This document shows positions 21,781 to 31,583 of a DNA stretch of 64,000 nucleotides, in pieces. Each line of letters begins with the position of its first letter. Position 1 is the first letter of the stretch. The notes beneath the pieces were generated by a model. The model worked only from the letters and a program-made list of their open reading frames with translations. It was not told the origin of the DNA and searched no databases. The stretch comes from Bos javanicus (taxonomy: Eukaryota > Chordata > Mammalia > Artiodactyla > Bovidae), in NCBI RefSeq assembly GCF_032452875.1, contig NC_083877.1, positions 47,231,724 to 47,295,723 of the forward strand, in the 5' to 3' direction. A program made the position numbers and the translations under genes.

Positions 21781-22968
21781 AAACAAGTTCACGGGAGGGC
21801 AGCTAATTAAAATAAACAAGTAAACAAATAAACATTATTTTTCTTCCAACAAATCAATGAATCTCCCACCTTTCCTTGGGAGCAGGCTATGAAAAGGGGT
21901 CTGAGGAAACGAGAAACCAGCAGAATGGGATTAGGGGGAGATGGGGAGGGAAAGAGGAAGGTGGAGGGTGCACATCCAAGAAAATGAGGGCTGAGCTTGA
22001 CGTCTCAGCCACTTGCTGGCCCCATGAATCCTCCCCTTCTGAGAGCGGAGCTCATAAAACAGTGAGGAGCAACACATATGTCGGTCATCCCACAAAGACT
22101 TAATGATGCCTTCCAAGTACCTGGCACCAGGCCCATCCCTGGGAACAATCCTCAAGGAGCTTTGAGGAAATTCTAACGGTGATCGAAGGGTAGGCACCCT
22201 TTGGAGAGTGCCCGAAGATGGAGAGTCAGGGAGACTGCTACCAGGAAGTAGACTGCTACCCTGGCTAGGACTGCTACCTATCCAGGCTGAGATCCTGTGT
22301 ACCTGTCAGTTGGTCAGTCAAGAGGGCAGGGAGAGATAACTTCCAGGATATGGGCATGGAGGCAGGGCCAGACTCTCCAGGGATCTGGAGCCCAAGGGGC
22401 TTGTCCAGAGGCAAATGATCTGACCCGACCTGCAGGTCAGAGAGACTCCTCTCCAACTGTGGCCTAAAGGAGGAGGCAGAGGGAGGCAGCAGGATCTTCG
22501 ATGTACAAGAAGGCTGTGCCCAAGGTGGGGCACCAAGGGCAGGTTTCTGCTGGGAAAGACCACCACCACCGCCACCCCCACCCAAAGGTTTGGTGCAGAC
22601 TTTTAACCTGGCCACCTTATCAAAAAAAGGGAGAGAAAGAACATAAGAAAAAAGGAGACAAGACTTGTTTCATGAGTGTAGCAAGAAGGCAGTTCTTAGA
22701 TAAAGCAGCATAGGCAGCAGCAGGGGAAACCCAAGCTCCCCAGCAACACCATGCCCTGAATCCCACTCCAGGATGGAGCTGTGAGAGGGACACCTGCAGA
22801 CAGACCCTCACCCATCACACCAGGCCTCCAAGCCGTCACACCTCTCCTGGAGGCCTAAGATCCACCCCGTTGACACTGTCCCTCATCTCAGACCTAGCAA
22901 AGTGACCAGGGCTGGGTCTGTTCACTGATCGACCCTTGGTGCCCAAAGTGGCAAAGGGGCTCAACATT
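21781..22968. other. Unique, moderately GC-rich sequence
   Basis: No exon with convincing splice sites and no repeat. Purine-rich at 21890-21990. Confidence 0.35.
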
Positions 22969-22976
22969 GGTTAAGT

Positions 22977-23193
22977 CAATGGTTCTCAATGGGGTTATTT
23001 TATCTGCCATGGACATCTGACAATGCTGAGATATTTTGATTGTCACAGTGAGGGCAGAGGGTGATGCCAGCATCTACTGAGCTGGGGCCACGGATGCTGC
23101 TAAACATCCTCCAGTGCACAGGACAGCCTCTCTCCCCCTCAATAGAACTGATCAGCCCAAAGTGTCAACTGTGACAAAGCTGAGAAAGCCTGG
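22977..23193 (+). mobile_element. MER20 hAT element
   Basis: Near-complete MER20: start CAATGGTTCTCAATGGGG, middle GATGCTGCTAAACATCCTCC, end GCTGAGAAAGCCTG. Flanked by 8-bp hAT-type duplications GGTTAAGT (22969-22976) and GGTTAAAT (23194-23201), 7 of 8 matching. Confidence 0.9.
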
Positions 23194-23201
23194 GTTAAAT
23201 G

Positions 23202-24183
23202 AAACCAACGTAAGACTGGGAGCAGCAGGCTCAGGGTAGACAGCACCTCTGAGACACCTGGGGGACTAGGCCTTGGCACCCACAGCACTGATGCTGCTAA
23301 AGGTGGGGGTTGGGGGGAGTACCCACCCACCTCCAACCTGGCAATGGTCAAACTCTGCCAATCTCCCATCCCTACTTTTCCCCCGCTGCTGCCTCTTCCT
23401 GCCACCTTCAAGCCCCACTTGGTGGTGGGGATGCGGGGGGAGGAGGAGGACTCACCCAAACCACTCAGGAAGTAGATGGTATCTCATAAGAGAGGCTACA
23501 ACAAGGCCAAAGTAGAAGAAGCCTGGCCAAAGAGGATGAAAGCAAGAGAACCTCACACAGATCATTTTTAAGGGCTCAGACATAAATCTGGGCAGCCCCT
23601 CCCCCAAGAGTTCCTGGAAGACCCATCTTTCCCGGCCCTTGCTTCTCAGACCCATAACTCCTCACATCTGTGGACACCAGCATGCTCACGTGCACAGCCC
23701 TCAAGACCCACGTGCGCCGAACCCTCCCCTTCCCTGCCTGATATGTCCGTAGAAATGCCCAGAAGCACCCCAGCCAGAAGCCAGGCATCCTGCTCCTCAC
23801 CTGCACTCACTCACTCACTCACTCCTTCGGCTCTGCCCCGTGAAGACCCCCAGAACCAGTCCCTCCTCTCCCCTCTCTAGCCCTTTTGCCACCACAAAAC
23901 CCAGATTTTTGATATTTCTCACCCAAGTGGTGGCAATACCTCCAGGGCTAAGCTTTTCAAACTTTGCAGTAATCTAGGAATATAGAGGTGGTGTCTGGAA
24001 GGCTTGCTTAAAATGCTGATTTAGTAGCTATGGATGGAGCAGAGGAATTTCCCAAGTACACGGATGCAGTGCTCCCAAACCACATGTGGCCCAGCAGGCT
24101 TTGGAAGCACCCCACCTCCACCCCCAGAGAGCTGGCACTGTGCTCAGCTCTGTGTCCCTGGCACCACAAGGCAGGCCTCCCAG
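23202..24183. other. Unique sequence with short repeats
   Basis: Holds a (CACT)n run at 23804-23824 and a weak hAT-like stretch near 23945-24055 (GCTTAAAATGCTGATTTAGT). No exon recognised. Confidence 0.35.
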
Positions 24184-24352
24184 AAAAATGCCTCCTGAGG
24201 GAATTAACACATATTACACACATATACCACACACACACACATTAACACATGTACACACATATACCACACACACGAAAAATGTCTCCAGAGGGAATTAACA
24301 GACATATACACACGCACAGCAAACTGACTGAAAACCACAGCCTCCTGAGGGA

Positions 24353-24394
<42 letters not shown>

Positions 24395-24420
24395 CCAAAC
24401 TGATTGCAAACCACAGCAGA
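24184..24420 (+). repeat. CA-rich compound repeat with duplicated modules
   Basis: Contains a (CA)18 run at 24356-24391 and several duplicated modules. CTCCTGAGGGAATTAACA (about 24190) recurs as CTCCAGAGGGAATTAACA (24281) and CTCCTGAGGGAATTCACA (24342). CAAACTGACTGAAAACCACA (24320) recurs as CAAACTGATTGCAAACCACA (24397). CA/TA runs lie between modules. Confidence 0.88.
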
Positions 24421-25310
24421 CAGATAGGACTCAAGCACCAGCTTCTTTCTAGCATCCCCATCCAGCGATGCTAATGATCTAAGAGTGAGTTCAGACAAAT
24501 GTCCAGCTTTGAGCCCCAGTCCCCATCATCCTAGAAGAACTCACCAGGAAGTCCAGACTAAGGTGTATCTGGATCTGAAAGGCTCTTGTCCACATCCCCT
24601 CTTCTCCTCCCATCCCAATCCCTGCCCATAGTGGGTGCCCCCCAACTCTCCCGGACCCAGCCCACCTCCCTCCCAGTCAGAGTCCAGGCAACAGGGTACC
24701 AACCCAGGTCCAGGCCAGGCCAGAGGCCCCAGAAGGGCAGCAACGGCTTTGCTGCTCTGCATCTCCTGAGGGTACAGGGCCTAGAAAGTGTTTGCTAAAA
24801 TGGTAAAATCAAATGAGGGGAGAAGACAGTGAACCGTTGCAAGCTGCACCTTTCCTTTCCTTTAACTTGTGGTACAGCACTTGACAGCCCCACAGAAAGG
24901 CCTGGAAGGAGCAAGCTAGTGACAGCAGGAGTCGCTTCTTGGACACATCACCGGCCTCTTCAGGCCTTTGCCAGGCAAGGTTTCAGGACCTATGCTTCCA
25001 CACAAACGCCTCTGGCCAGGTCATATTCTGGACTTCCCATGCACTGGAGAAAGACAACTCCCACCACCAACTCGCCCCACCCTCACCCGGTAAAGACACA
25101 GTTTTAACTGGTCTGGAGGCCTGAGAGGGAAATTTAAGACAGAAACAAAAAGCTGGTGGTTTCAAGGCCTCCCAGCAGTTCTGACACAGGTCTGGGTTGA
25201 AAACTGTCTACGAACAATCATTATTATATTTGGGCCAATGAAGAGTTCTCCCCAAAAACAGGGATGGGAAGGTAACAGCAGCAACTATCACTAAAAGCAA
25301 TGTGACAAAA
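24421..25310. other. Unique, GC-rich sequence
   Basis: No repeat recognised. A minus-strand frame at about 24541-24770 ends at a donor-like CTGGTGAGTT, but no acceptor or homology supports an exon. Confidence 0.35.
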
Positions 25311-25320
25311 GTTACCCACC

Positions 25321-25462
25321 GGGACTTCCTTGGTGGTTCACAGATTAAGACTCTAAGCTTGCAGTCCAAAGGGCATGGGTTTCATCCCTGGTGAGGGAAC
25401 TAAGATCCCACATGCTGGGTGGCATACCAAAAAAAAATTTTTTTTTTAAATAAAAGAAAGAA
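25321..25462 (+). mobile_element. CHR SINE
   Basis: GGGACTTCCTTGGTGGTTC head and an A/T tail. Possible duplications GTTACCCACC (25311-25320) and GCTACCTACC (25463-25472), 8 of 10 matching. Confidence 0.88.
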
Positions 25463-25472
25463 GCTACCTACC

Positions 25473-25934
25473 AAATGGATCCTGTAGAATCAAGGCAGAC
25501 AATCCTTATGTACCAGCACTTTTATGAGGCTTAATTCAACCCAGGAAGGACACAGCCATGCACAAGTTTACACAACAAAACACAAATGTGTCGTCCTATC
25601 TCCGAGAGGAGACAAACACCAAAGCAGGAACATTTACTCCCTAAACCACTGTACTGATGGACTGAGGCAACTGTATACCAGCCTCTTCCAGTCTTCTTAG
25701 AACCATCCCTTGTGAAGTCCAACCCTCTCCTATAAAAGTCCACCCAGCCTCTGGAATGCAAAGAAGGGTCTGTTACAAGACTACTGAAGTCAATGCTACT
25801 TTACCTCCACTATGAGGTGAGGCCAAGGAGCCCTGTGAGAGAAGGCAGCTGACCAGGCTGCTCAGTGGACGCACATCCCAAAAAGAGAGCTCAGAGCACA
25901 CACGGAGACCATGCCGGATTTGCATCAGCCCCAT
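25473..25934. other. Unique sequence
   Basis: No repeat or exon recognised. Confidence 0.4.
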
Positions 25935-26225
25935 GGGCAATTAACCCAAATGCACATTAAAATCACCTGGGGGGGTACTTCCCTGGTGGTTCTGTGGTTA
26001 AGACTTTGTGAGTCTACTACAGAGGGCAAGGATTCAATTCCCGGTTGAGGAACTAAGACCCCTCCATGTCATGTGGCACAGCCAAAAATAAAACAAAAAT
26101 TAAAAATAAAATCACCTGGGGGCTCTTGTAAGACAAGGATGCTTGGGCTGCAGCAGTGGTGTTACAGATGACACTGGTTGGGGCAGGGCGGAGCGTGGGT
26201 GGAGTTTAATAGTTTTCAGGTGAGT
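25935..26225 (+). mobile_element. MER5A-like hAT element split by CHR
   Basis: CACATTAAAATCACCTGGGG and, after the CHR insertion, CTCTTGTAAGACAAGGATGC and GTTTTCAGGTGAGTG. This is the short MER5 palindromic layout, diverged. Confidence 0.65.
25974..26107 (+). mobile_element. CHR SINE nested in MER5A
   Basis: CHR head and AAAT-type tail between perfect 15-bp duplications AAAATCACCTGGGGG at 25959-25973 and 26108-26122. The duplicated bases are part of the older MER5-like element. Confidence 0.94.
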
Positions 26226-26393
26226 GTAGTAAGCAATCAAAATGGAGAGGCACCAGCCAGTCCCCAGGAGGAAGCCAGCTATGCAGCTGGAGAAGACCTG
26301 GTAGCTGGTACGAGAACAGCTCTCCTGCCATCTGCTGCACAGACTCCACTTCTCTAACCCCTGCAGACCTCACCCAAAAAAGACAGGACCAAG

Positions 26394-26688
26394 GATGTCC
26401 CTGGTGGTACAGCGGATAAGAATCCGCCTGCCAATGCAGGGGGCATGGGTTCGATCCCTGGTTTGGGATGATGCCACATGCTGTGGAGTAGGTAAGCCCA
26501 TGCACAAGAACTACTGAGTCTACGCTCTAGAGCCCAGGAACCACAACTACCGAGCCTGTGCTCCAGCGCCCAGGAGCCGCAACTACTGAAGCCCTGAGCT
26601 TGTACACCACAATGAAGAGTAACCCCTGCTCACCACCACCAGAGAAAGCCTGCGCAAGGCAGTGAAGACCCAGTGCAGCCAAAAAAAA
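26394..26688 (+). mobile_element. CHR SINE, full-length long subtype
   Basis: About 295 bases: tRNA-like head, GGGTTCGATCCCTGG B box, then the repeated ACCACAACTACCGAGCC and GCCGCAACTACTGAAGCC modules, and an A tail. Duplications ACAGGACCAAG (26383-26393) and ACAGAACCAAG (26689-26699), one mismatch. Confidence 0.93.
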
Positions 26689-26869
26689 ACAGAACCAAGC
26701 CTGTCTGAGGCCTCACCACTCAGCTCCCCATCCTTCCTATGACGACGCACAATTCCAGCCACCTCCCAGAGAAGCTCGATCCACCAGCCTTCAACAGGGT
26801 GTGGGGCACAGCAAACACAATGTTTGTTCCTGTCCACTGTTCTGTCACTACCATCTTCAGGCTTAAGAG

Positions 26870-27080
26870 AAATAACCAGTGAGCACTTCCTCTGCCAGGC
26901 CTTGCGCTAAGTGCCTTATGCATTGGATCATTTAATCCCATCACAACTCATTGAAGCCAGTAACCGTTATTATTTCCATTTTACAGATGAGGAAAGTGAG
27001 GTGTGGCCAGTTAAGAACTGAAGCAGCGAGCTGTGCCACTAGAACCACGATTCAAATCCAGATGGTAGGGCTCTAAGTCT
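26870..27080 (+). mobile_element. MIR SINE
   Basis: Ancient tRNA-derived SINE: AGTGCCTTATGCATTGGATC, TTTACAGATGAGGAAAGTG core and ACGATTCAAATCCAG. Confidence 0.85.
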
Positions 27081-28047
27081 TTGCTTCCAGCCATTCTGCT
27101 ACTCAGACAACATCGAGTTAGAATTACCATCAAGGTCAACTATGGCAGAGAGCAGATGTTACCCAGTGAAAGCAGAGTCCATTAAAGCCCTGAATTTGGT
27201 ATCTTAAGAATTTCATAACCAGAGATGGGGGATATCTGATTCTTACTGACAGTTCACATGGATAGGTTTTAGGGACCATCCATTTGTTCTTACATATTTG
27301 CAGGGTACCTATCTATTATAGGTAAGATATAGAGATGGGGTGTTGGTAACATGGAGACACACAAGCCACTCCCTCCTGATGACTTTCTAAGCTAATGTGA
27401 TTCTGGGCTACATCAGGACAACCTCCTCCTCATAGGAAAAGCCAGCCCCATGTTGCTCTGCACTGGGCTGCATAGCTATTTGAGTGATTGGGTGGTTATT
27501 TCATGTTGGTTTTAAAGACCAGGTGCCCACACTCCACTCTAGACTCTCTAAACCAGTCTCTGGAAGAAGGTCCAGGATATGCCAGCTTACAAGGTTCTCC
27601 AGCTGGGCTGAGAACCAGTGACCAAAGAATGGAAACAAGAAGGTCAACAATCCAGAAACCTCACATGTGAAGAGTTGTTGAAGATGGGTTGAATAAAAGG
27701 GACATTTAGCCTGGATAAAAGATGGAATAAAGGGTGGAAATGGGACATGGGGACTTCCCCATGGAAGGCATTTCTACATTGCTGCTGGGGTGCCAGGGGA
27801 TAAGATCAGGACCAATGGGGAGACAACAGGGAGAGGAGGACAACTCCTAAGAAAAGAAATTTGGGGCCCCTTCATTTTGGAGATCTCCAAGCCTCCTCCC
27901 AACTCTGGTTATTGTGCTCTGAAAAGCTTCAGTGTAAATGACCTGCTACCCAGATAATCAAAAGATAATTACAGTAATATAATAAAAACTGCCATTTAAA
28001 ATTAATAGCAACTAACTGCTTTTGAAGTTCTAGACAAGAAACTTTGA
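27081..28047. other. Unique sequence
   Basis: No repeat or exon recognised. Confidence 0.35.
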
Positions 28048-28706
28048 TCTCCTTGCAGTCCAAAGGACTCTCAAGAGTCTTCTCCAACACCATAGTTCAA
28101 AAGCATCAATTCTTCGGTGCTCAGCCTTCCAACTCTCACATCCATACATGACTACTGGAAAAAAAAAAACATAGCTTTAACTTACAGACCTTTGTCAGCA
28201 AAGTGATGTCTCTGCTTTTTAACACACTGTCTAGGTTTGTCAAGGAGAAGGCAATGGCACCCCACTCCAGTACTCTTGCCTTGGAAAATCCCATGGACGC
28301 AGGAGCCTGGTAGGCTGCAGTCCATGGGGTCGCTAAGAGTCGGACTTCACTTTCCAACTGAGCGACTTCACTTTCATGCATTGGAGAAGGCAATGGCAAC
28401 CCACTCCAGGGTTCTTGCCTGGAGTATCCCAGGGACGGGGAGCCTGGTGGGCTGCCGTCTATGGGGTCGAACAGAGTCGGACACGACTGAAGCGACTTAG
28501 CAGCAGCAGCAGCTAGGTTTGTCATAGCTTTCCTTCCAAGGACCAAGTGTCTTTTAATTTCGTGGCTGCAGTCACAATCTGCAGTGATTTTGGAGCCTAA
28601 GAAAATAGAGTTTGCTACTGTTTCCACTTTTCCCCCGTCTATTTGCCATGAAATGATGGGATCAGATGCCATGATCTTAGTTTTTTGAATGTTGAGTTTT
28701 AATTGG
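28048..28706 (-). mobile_element. BovB internal fragment, antisense
   Basis: Antisense BovB from the C-terminal part of ORF2 (GATCTCCTTGCAGTCCAAAG at about 28050) up to the region just after the reverse transcriptase active site (near 28705). The 3' terminus and the 5' part are both missing, so it is a remnant. It is interrupted by a Bov-A2 at 28243-28512. Confidence 0.93.
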
Positions 28707-28711
28707 TCCAC
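28136..28711 (-). pseudogene. BovB ORF2 piece with in-frame Bov-A2
   Basis: A 191-codon frame runs through the BovB thumb-like region (LNIQKTKIMASDP), enters the inserted Bov-A2 in the antisense direction, and returns to BovB sequence (TNLDSVLKSRDITL). The SINE plus its duplicated target is 282 bases, a multiple of three, and the antisense SINE happens to lack stops. The duplicated target encodes TNL on each side. No functional product is expected: both ends of ORF2 are missing. Confidence 0.85.
28243..28512 (+). mobile_element. Bov-A2 SINE nested in BovB
   Basis: Complete Bov-A dimer with AGC tail. Perfect 12-bp duplications CTAGGTTTGTCA at 28231-28242 and 28513-28524, both BovB sequence. 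Confidence 0.96.
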
Positions 28712-28716
28712 TCACT

Positions 28717-28765
28717 GGAGAAGGGAATGGCAAAACTTCAGTATTCTTGCCTCAAGAATCCCACT
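28717..28765 (+). mobile_element. Short BovB 5'-end-like or Bov-A piece
   Basis: GGAGAAGGGAATGGCAAAAC then TTCAGTATTCTTGCCTCAAG. The CTTCAG and CCTCAAG details fit the 5' region of BovB better than Bov-A. It is sense, while the adjacent BovB is antisense. Confidence 0.6.
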
Positions 28766-29112
28766 CATAGGGATGCTCAAAGGATGCCTTCTGAATGACT
28801 GAATAACACACTGATTTCATTTTTAAGTCAGGATTGGTTAACCATTATCATCCAAAGTGGTATGAAATTCTATTGAACATTTTATTCAACTCAAACTTCA
28901 TTGCTTTTTAAATGAGAGCATTTAAAATTGTTTACATGCAATACAACGAGCCTTGCTGGCCCACAACTGGACCATGAATGCACCAAATTCTGGACCATGT
29001 GGCTTTCAAGCATGTCTGCTGTACAGTGTGACACTGTTTTGAATTTCCCAACTTTTTAACAGTTGATTGCTGTTACTGTTCTTTGACTGGGGGCCTAACA
29101 TAAAATCCAAAG
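28766..29112. other. Unique AT-rich sequence
   Basis: No repeat or exon recognised. Confidence 0.4.
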
Positions 29113-29295
29113 GGGACTTCCCCAGTGGTCCAGTGGCTAAGGCTCTGTGCTCCTAACGCAGGGGACCCAGGTTCAATCCAGATCCCACATGCTGCACTAA
29201 GAGTTCACATGCCACAAAGAAGAGCGAAGATCCTGCATGTTGCAACTAAGACCATGTGCAGCCAAATAAATACGTCAATTTAAATTTTTAAAATA
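29113..29295 (+). mobile_element. CHR SINE
   Basis: GGGGACTTCCCCAGTGGTCC head, a B-box region shortened by a small deletion (GGTTCAATCCAGATCCCAC), and a TAAATACGTC tail. Confidence 0.88.
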
Positions 29296-29740
29296 ATTTA
29301 AAAGAAATATATCGGAAGGAAGCCAAGTTGGATCAACAAGGAACCTCAAAGAGCCCTAGGGGAGAGCCATCTTTCAGGAAGTAGACCTGATGGAGAAAAG
29401 GAGTCCCTGGAGCTGTCAGGAACCAAAGAGTTCAGGCTTCCGCAAGGAACACAGCAGCCTTTATGAAAGGAATGCTCTCCCCATCTTGCCCCCAGGAGGA
29501 CACACTATTGAGATGCGGCAATGGTTTAGAATTTTTAAGTGGCCAGCACTCACTGCTCCTTACATATGCAGGTCACTGAGGAAGACCCCAGAAAGCATAA
29601 CTCTACAGCAACTTCTGGATCCAGCAGCTTCTTTGTGGCCTTCCAATTCGCTTCTGTGATAGACCAGGGTCTAAGCCTACAGAAATATGAATCATACATT
29701 TTTTCTTACAGAAATATAATTTGAGTCATATATGTGATTT
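29296..29740. other. Unique sequence
   Basis: No repeat or exon recognised. Confidence 0.35.
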
Positions 29741-30220
29741 TAAATTTTCCAGTAGCCACATTTAAAAAAGTAAAAAGAAACACGTGAACATGCTTTTAGT
29801 AATGTATTTTATTTAATCTGATATACCCAAAATATTATCATTTCAACATTTAATCAATATAAAAAATCATTAATAAGATATTTTACAGTCTTTCTTTTAT
29901 GCCAAGTCTTTGAAATCTGGTGTGTACCTTACATGTACTGCACACTTCTTAATCTGGATACAAAATCTTCATTGGAAATAAACGTGTGATCTATATTGTG
30001 AATTCATAACACTTACAGCTGAAAAGGCTGATTCACACACCCAAGTTATTCCAAACACACTTACAAGTTTTCCTATCACCAAATTGAGAAACTGATTTTA
30101 AATTCACATTTAAATGGATTACGTAAATTCAGAAATTCTATTTCTCTACCCCACTAGCCACATTTCAAGCATTCGAGAGCCATATGTGGCCAATAGCTAC
30201 CATAATCAGACAGGACTGAG
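29741..30220. mobile_element. Ancient DNA-transposon-like repeat
   Basis: CCAGTAGCCACATTTAAAAA at the left and CTAGCCACATTTCAAGCATT with GAGCCATATGTGGCC at the right enclose an AT-rich core. I recognise the pattern as a widespread mammalian repeat but cannot name the family with certainty. Confidence 0.5.
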
Positions 30221-30429
30221 GGGTCTTCTTTCCAAAGCACTCCATGTTGAAAGCTTTCTTTTCTTAGTCATCAGAAGGAAGGGCTGCTCATAGGGTAAAA
30301 GCATGAGGGATTTGTCGTTGTTGTGAATATTTGAAAAGTTTTTTTGATTCTAGACCAGTATATGCAGTTAATGGCCTCTCTTAAGGATGACAGGTTCAAC
30401 CAGGAGAGAGACCACGAGGAAGAGAGTGG

Positions 30430-30605
30430 AAGCAGATTTCCAGAGCACCTACTGTGAGCCAAGCACTGTGCTGAGTGGAACAGCCACTTCCTACTTGGTC
30501 CCCACCATCCCCTGGGTGACTCATCATTAAGTAGATTTAACAGATAAACAATCTGAGATCAGCCGCAGTAAGGGAATTGCCCAAGGCCCCACAACTCTAC
30601 AGAAG
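30430..30605 (+). mobile_element. MIR SINE
   Basis: GAGCACCTACTGTGAGCCAA, then CTGAGTGG and later GGGAATTGCCCAAGGCC. Diverged MIR. Confidence 0.7.
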
Positions 30606-30673
30606 GACCCTTCCTTTCTCCCCATGCCACATCAAAATCCAAGGATTAGGGGCGGAGACATGCTGTGTCCTCT

Positions 30674-30801
30674 TTTTTTTTTTTTTTTAAACTCTTTTGG
30701 CCATGCAGCATATGGGATCTTATTTCCCCGACCAGGGATCAAAGCCATGCCCCCTACACTGAAAGTGCATAGTCTTTACCACAGGACCGCCAGGGAAGTC
30801 C
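30674..30801 (-). mobile_element. CHR SINE, antisense
   Basis: Starts with its T-rich tail, then TTTTGGCCATGCAGCATATG, and ends in the antisense head CCGCCAGGGAAGTCCC. Flanks CTGTGTCCTCT (30663-30673) and CTGTGTCTTCT (30802-30812) match at 10 of 11 bases. Confidence 0.92.
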
Positions 30802-30812
30802 CTGTGTCTTCT

Positions 30813-31332
30813 CTACATTTAGTACCAGGTAGAATTCAAGACAAGCCAGAATGCAGGTAACCAGAGCTGACAAACCACACACTGGTCTGAAAATGAATGT
30901 GGAGGGGAAGGAAGGGGGAGCAAGAGGATAAAAGGGAGGGAAAGATCTGAAAATGCTACTTTTTACATTTTTGTCCCACTAAATACAAAATCCTTCAGTG
31001 GTGCCCCCTCACTGCCCACTGGCACTGTTGTGGCCAAGAATTGGGTGCTCGTTTCCCACCGCCAGGCTCGGAGCCCTCAGAAGCTTTACTTAGCTCTAGC
31101 TTCACAAGTCTCCATCTAGACTGGATTCGGTTCTTGCAGAACCGAGGTGCCAACTGTGAGGTTCCCACAGTAGGGCTGAATCAGGCAGGGAAAAGAATTT
31201 TCTGACTTGGTAAATGAAGGATAAGCAATTCATTGAAGCATCATCTGATAGGAAATTTCTGTACATAAGCATTGCCAGTCAACTCAAAGTTTCTTGGCAA
31301 AACCTCAGAAAGACCAAGGTAAAGCAGTTTCA
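30813..31332. other. Unique sequence
   Basis: No repeat or exon recognised. Confidence 0.4.
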
Positions 31333-31343
31333 GCTTCCTCAGG

Positions 31344-31572
31344 ACTTCCCTGGTGGTGCAGTGGTAAAGATTCTGCCTGCCAATGCAGGAGACACAAGAG
31401 AGGCGGGTTCACTCTCTGGGTCAGGAAGATCCCCTGGAGGAGGAAATGGCAATCCACTCCAGTATTCTTGCCTGGAGAGTCCCATGGACAGAGGAACCTG
31501 GTGGGCTACGGTGTCCATGGGATCACAAACAGCTGGACACATAACTGAGCACACAGGTGACCCTGACGTGAG
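31344..31572 (+). mobile_element. Bov-tA SINE
   Basis: Complete head and body. Perfect 11-bp duplications GCTTCCTCAGG at 31333-31343 and 31573-31583. Confidence 0.93.
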
Positions 31573-31583
31573 GCTTCCTCAGG

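Noticed and set aside
23804..24391. Regularly spaced repeats considered as a CRISPR-like array
   Set aside because: These are CACT and CA microsatellites with irregular modules in a vertebrate genome. There are no constant spacers and no cas genes.
24541..24770. Minus-strand frame ending at a donor-like CTGGTGAGTT
   Set aside because: No convincing acceptor or branch point upstream, no recognisable protein and no codon bias.
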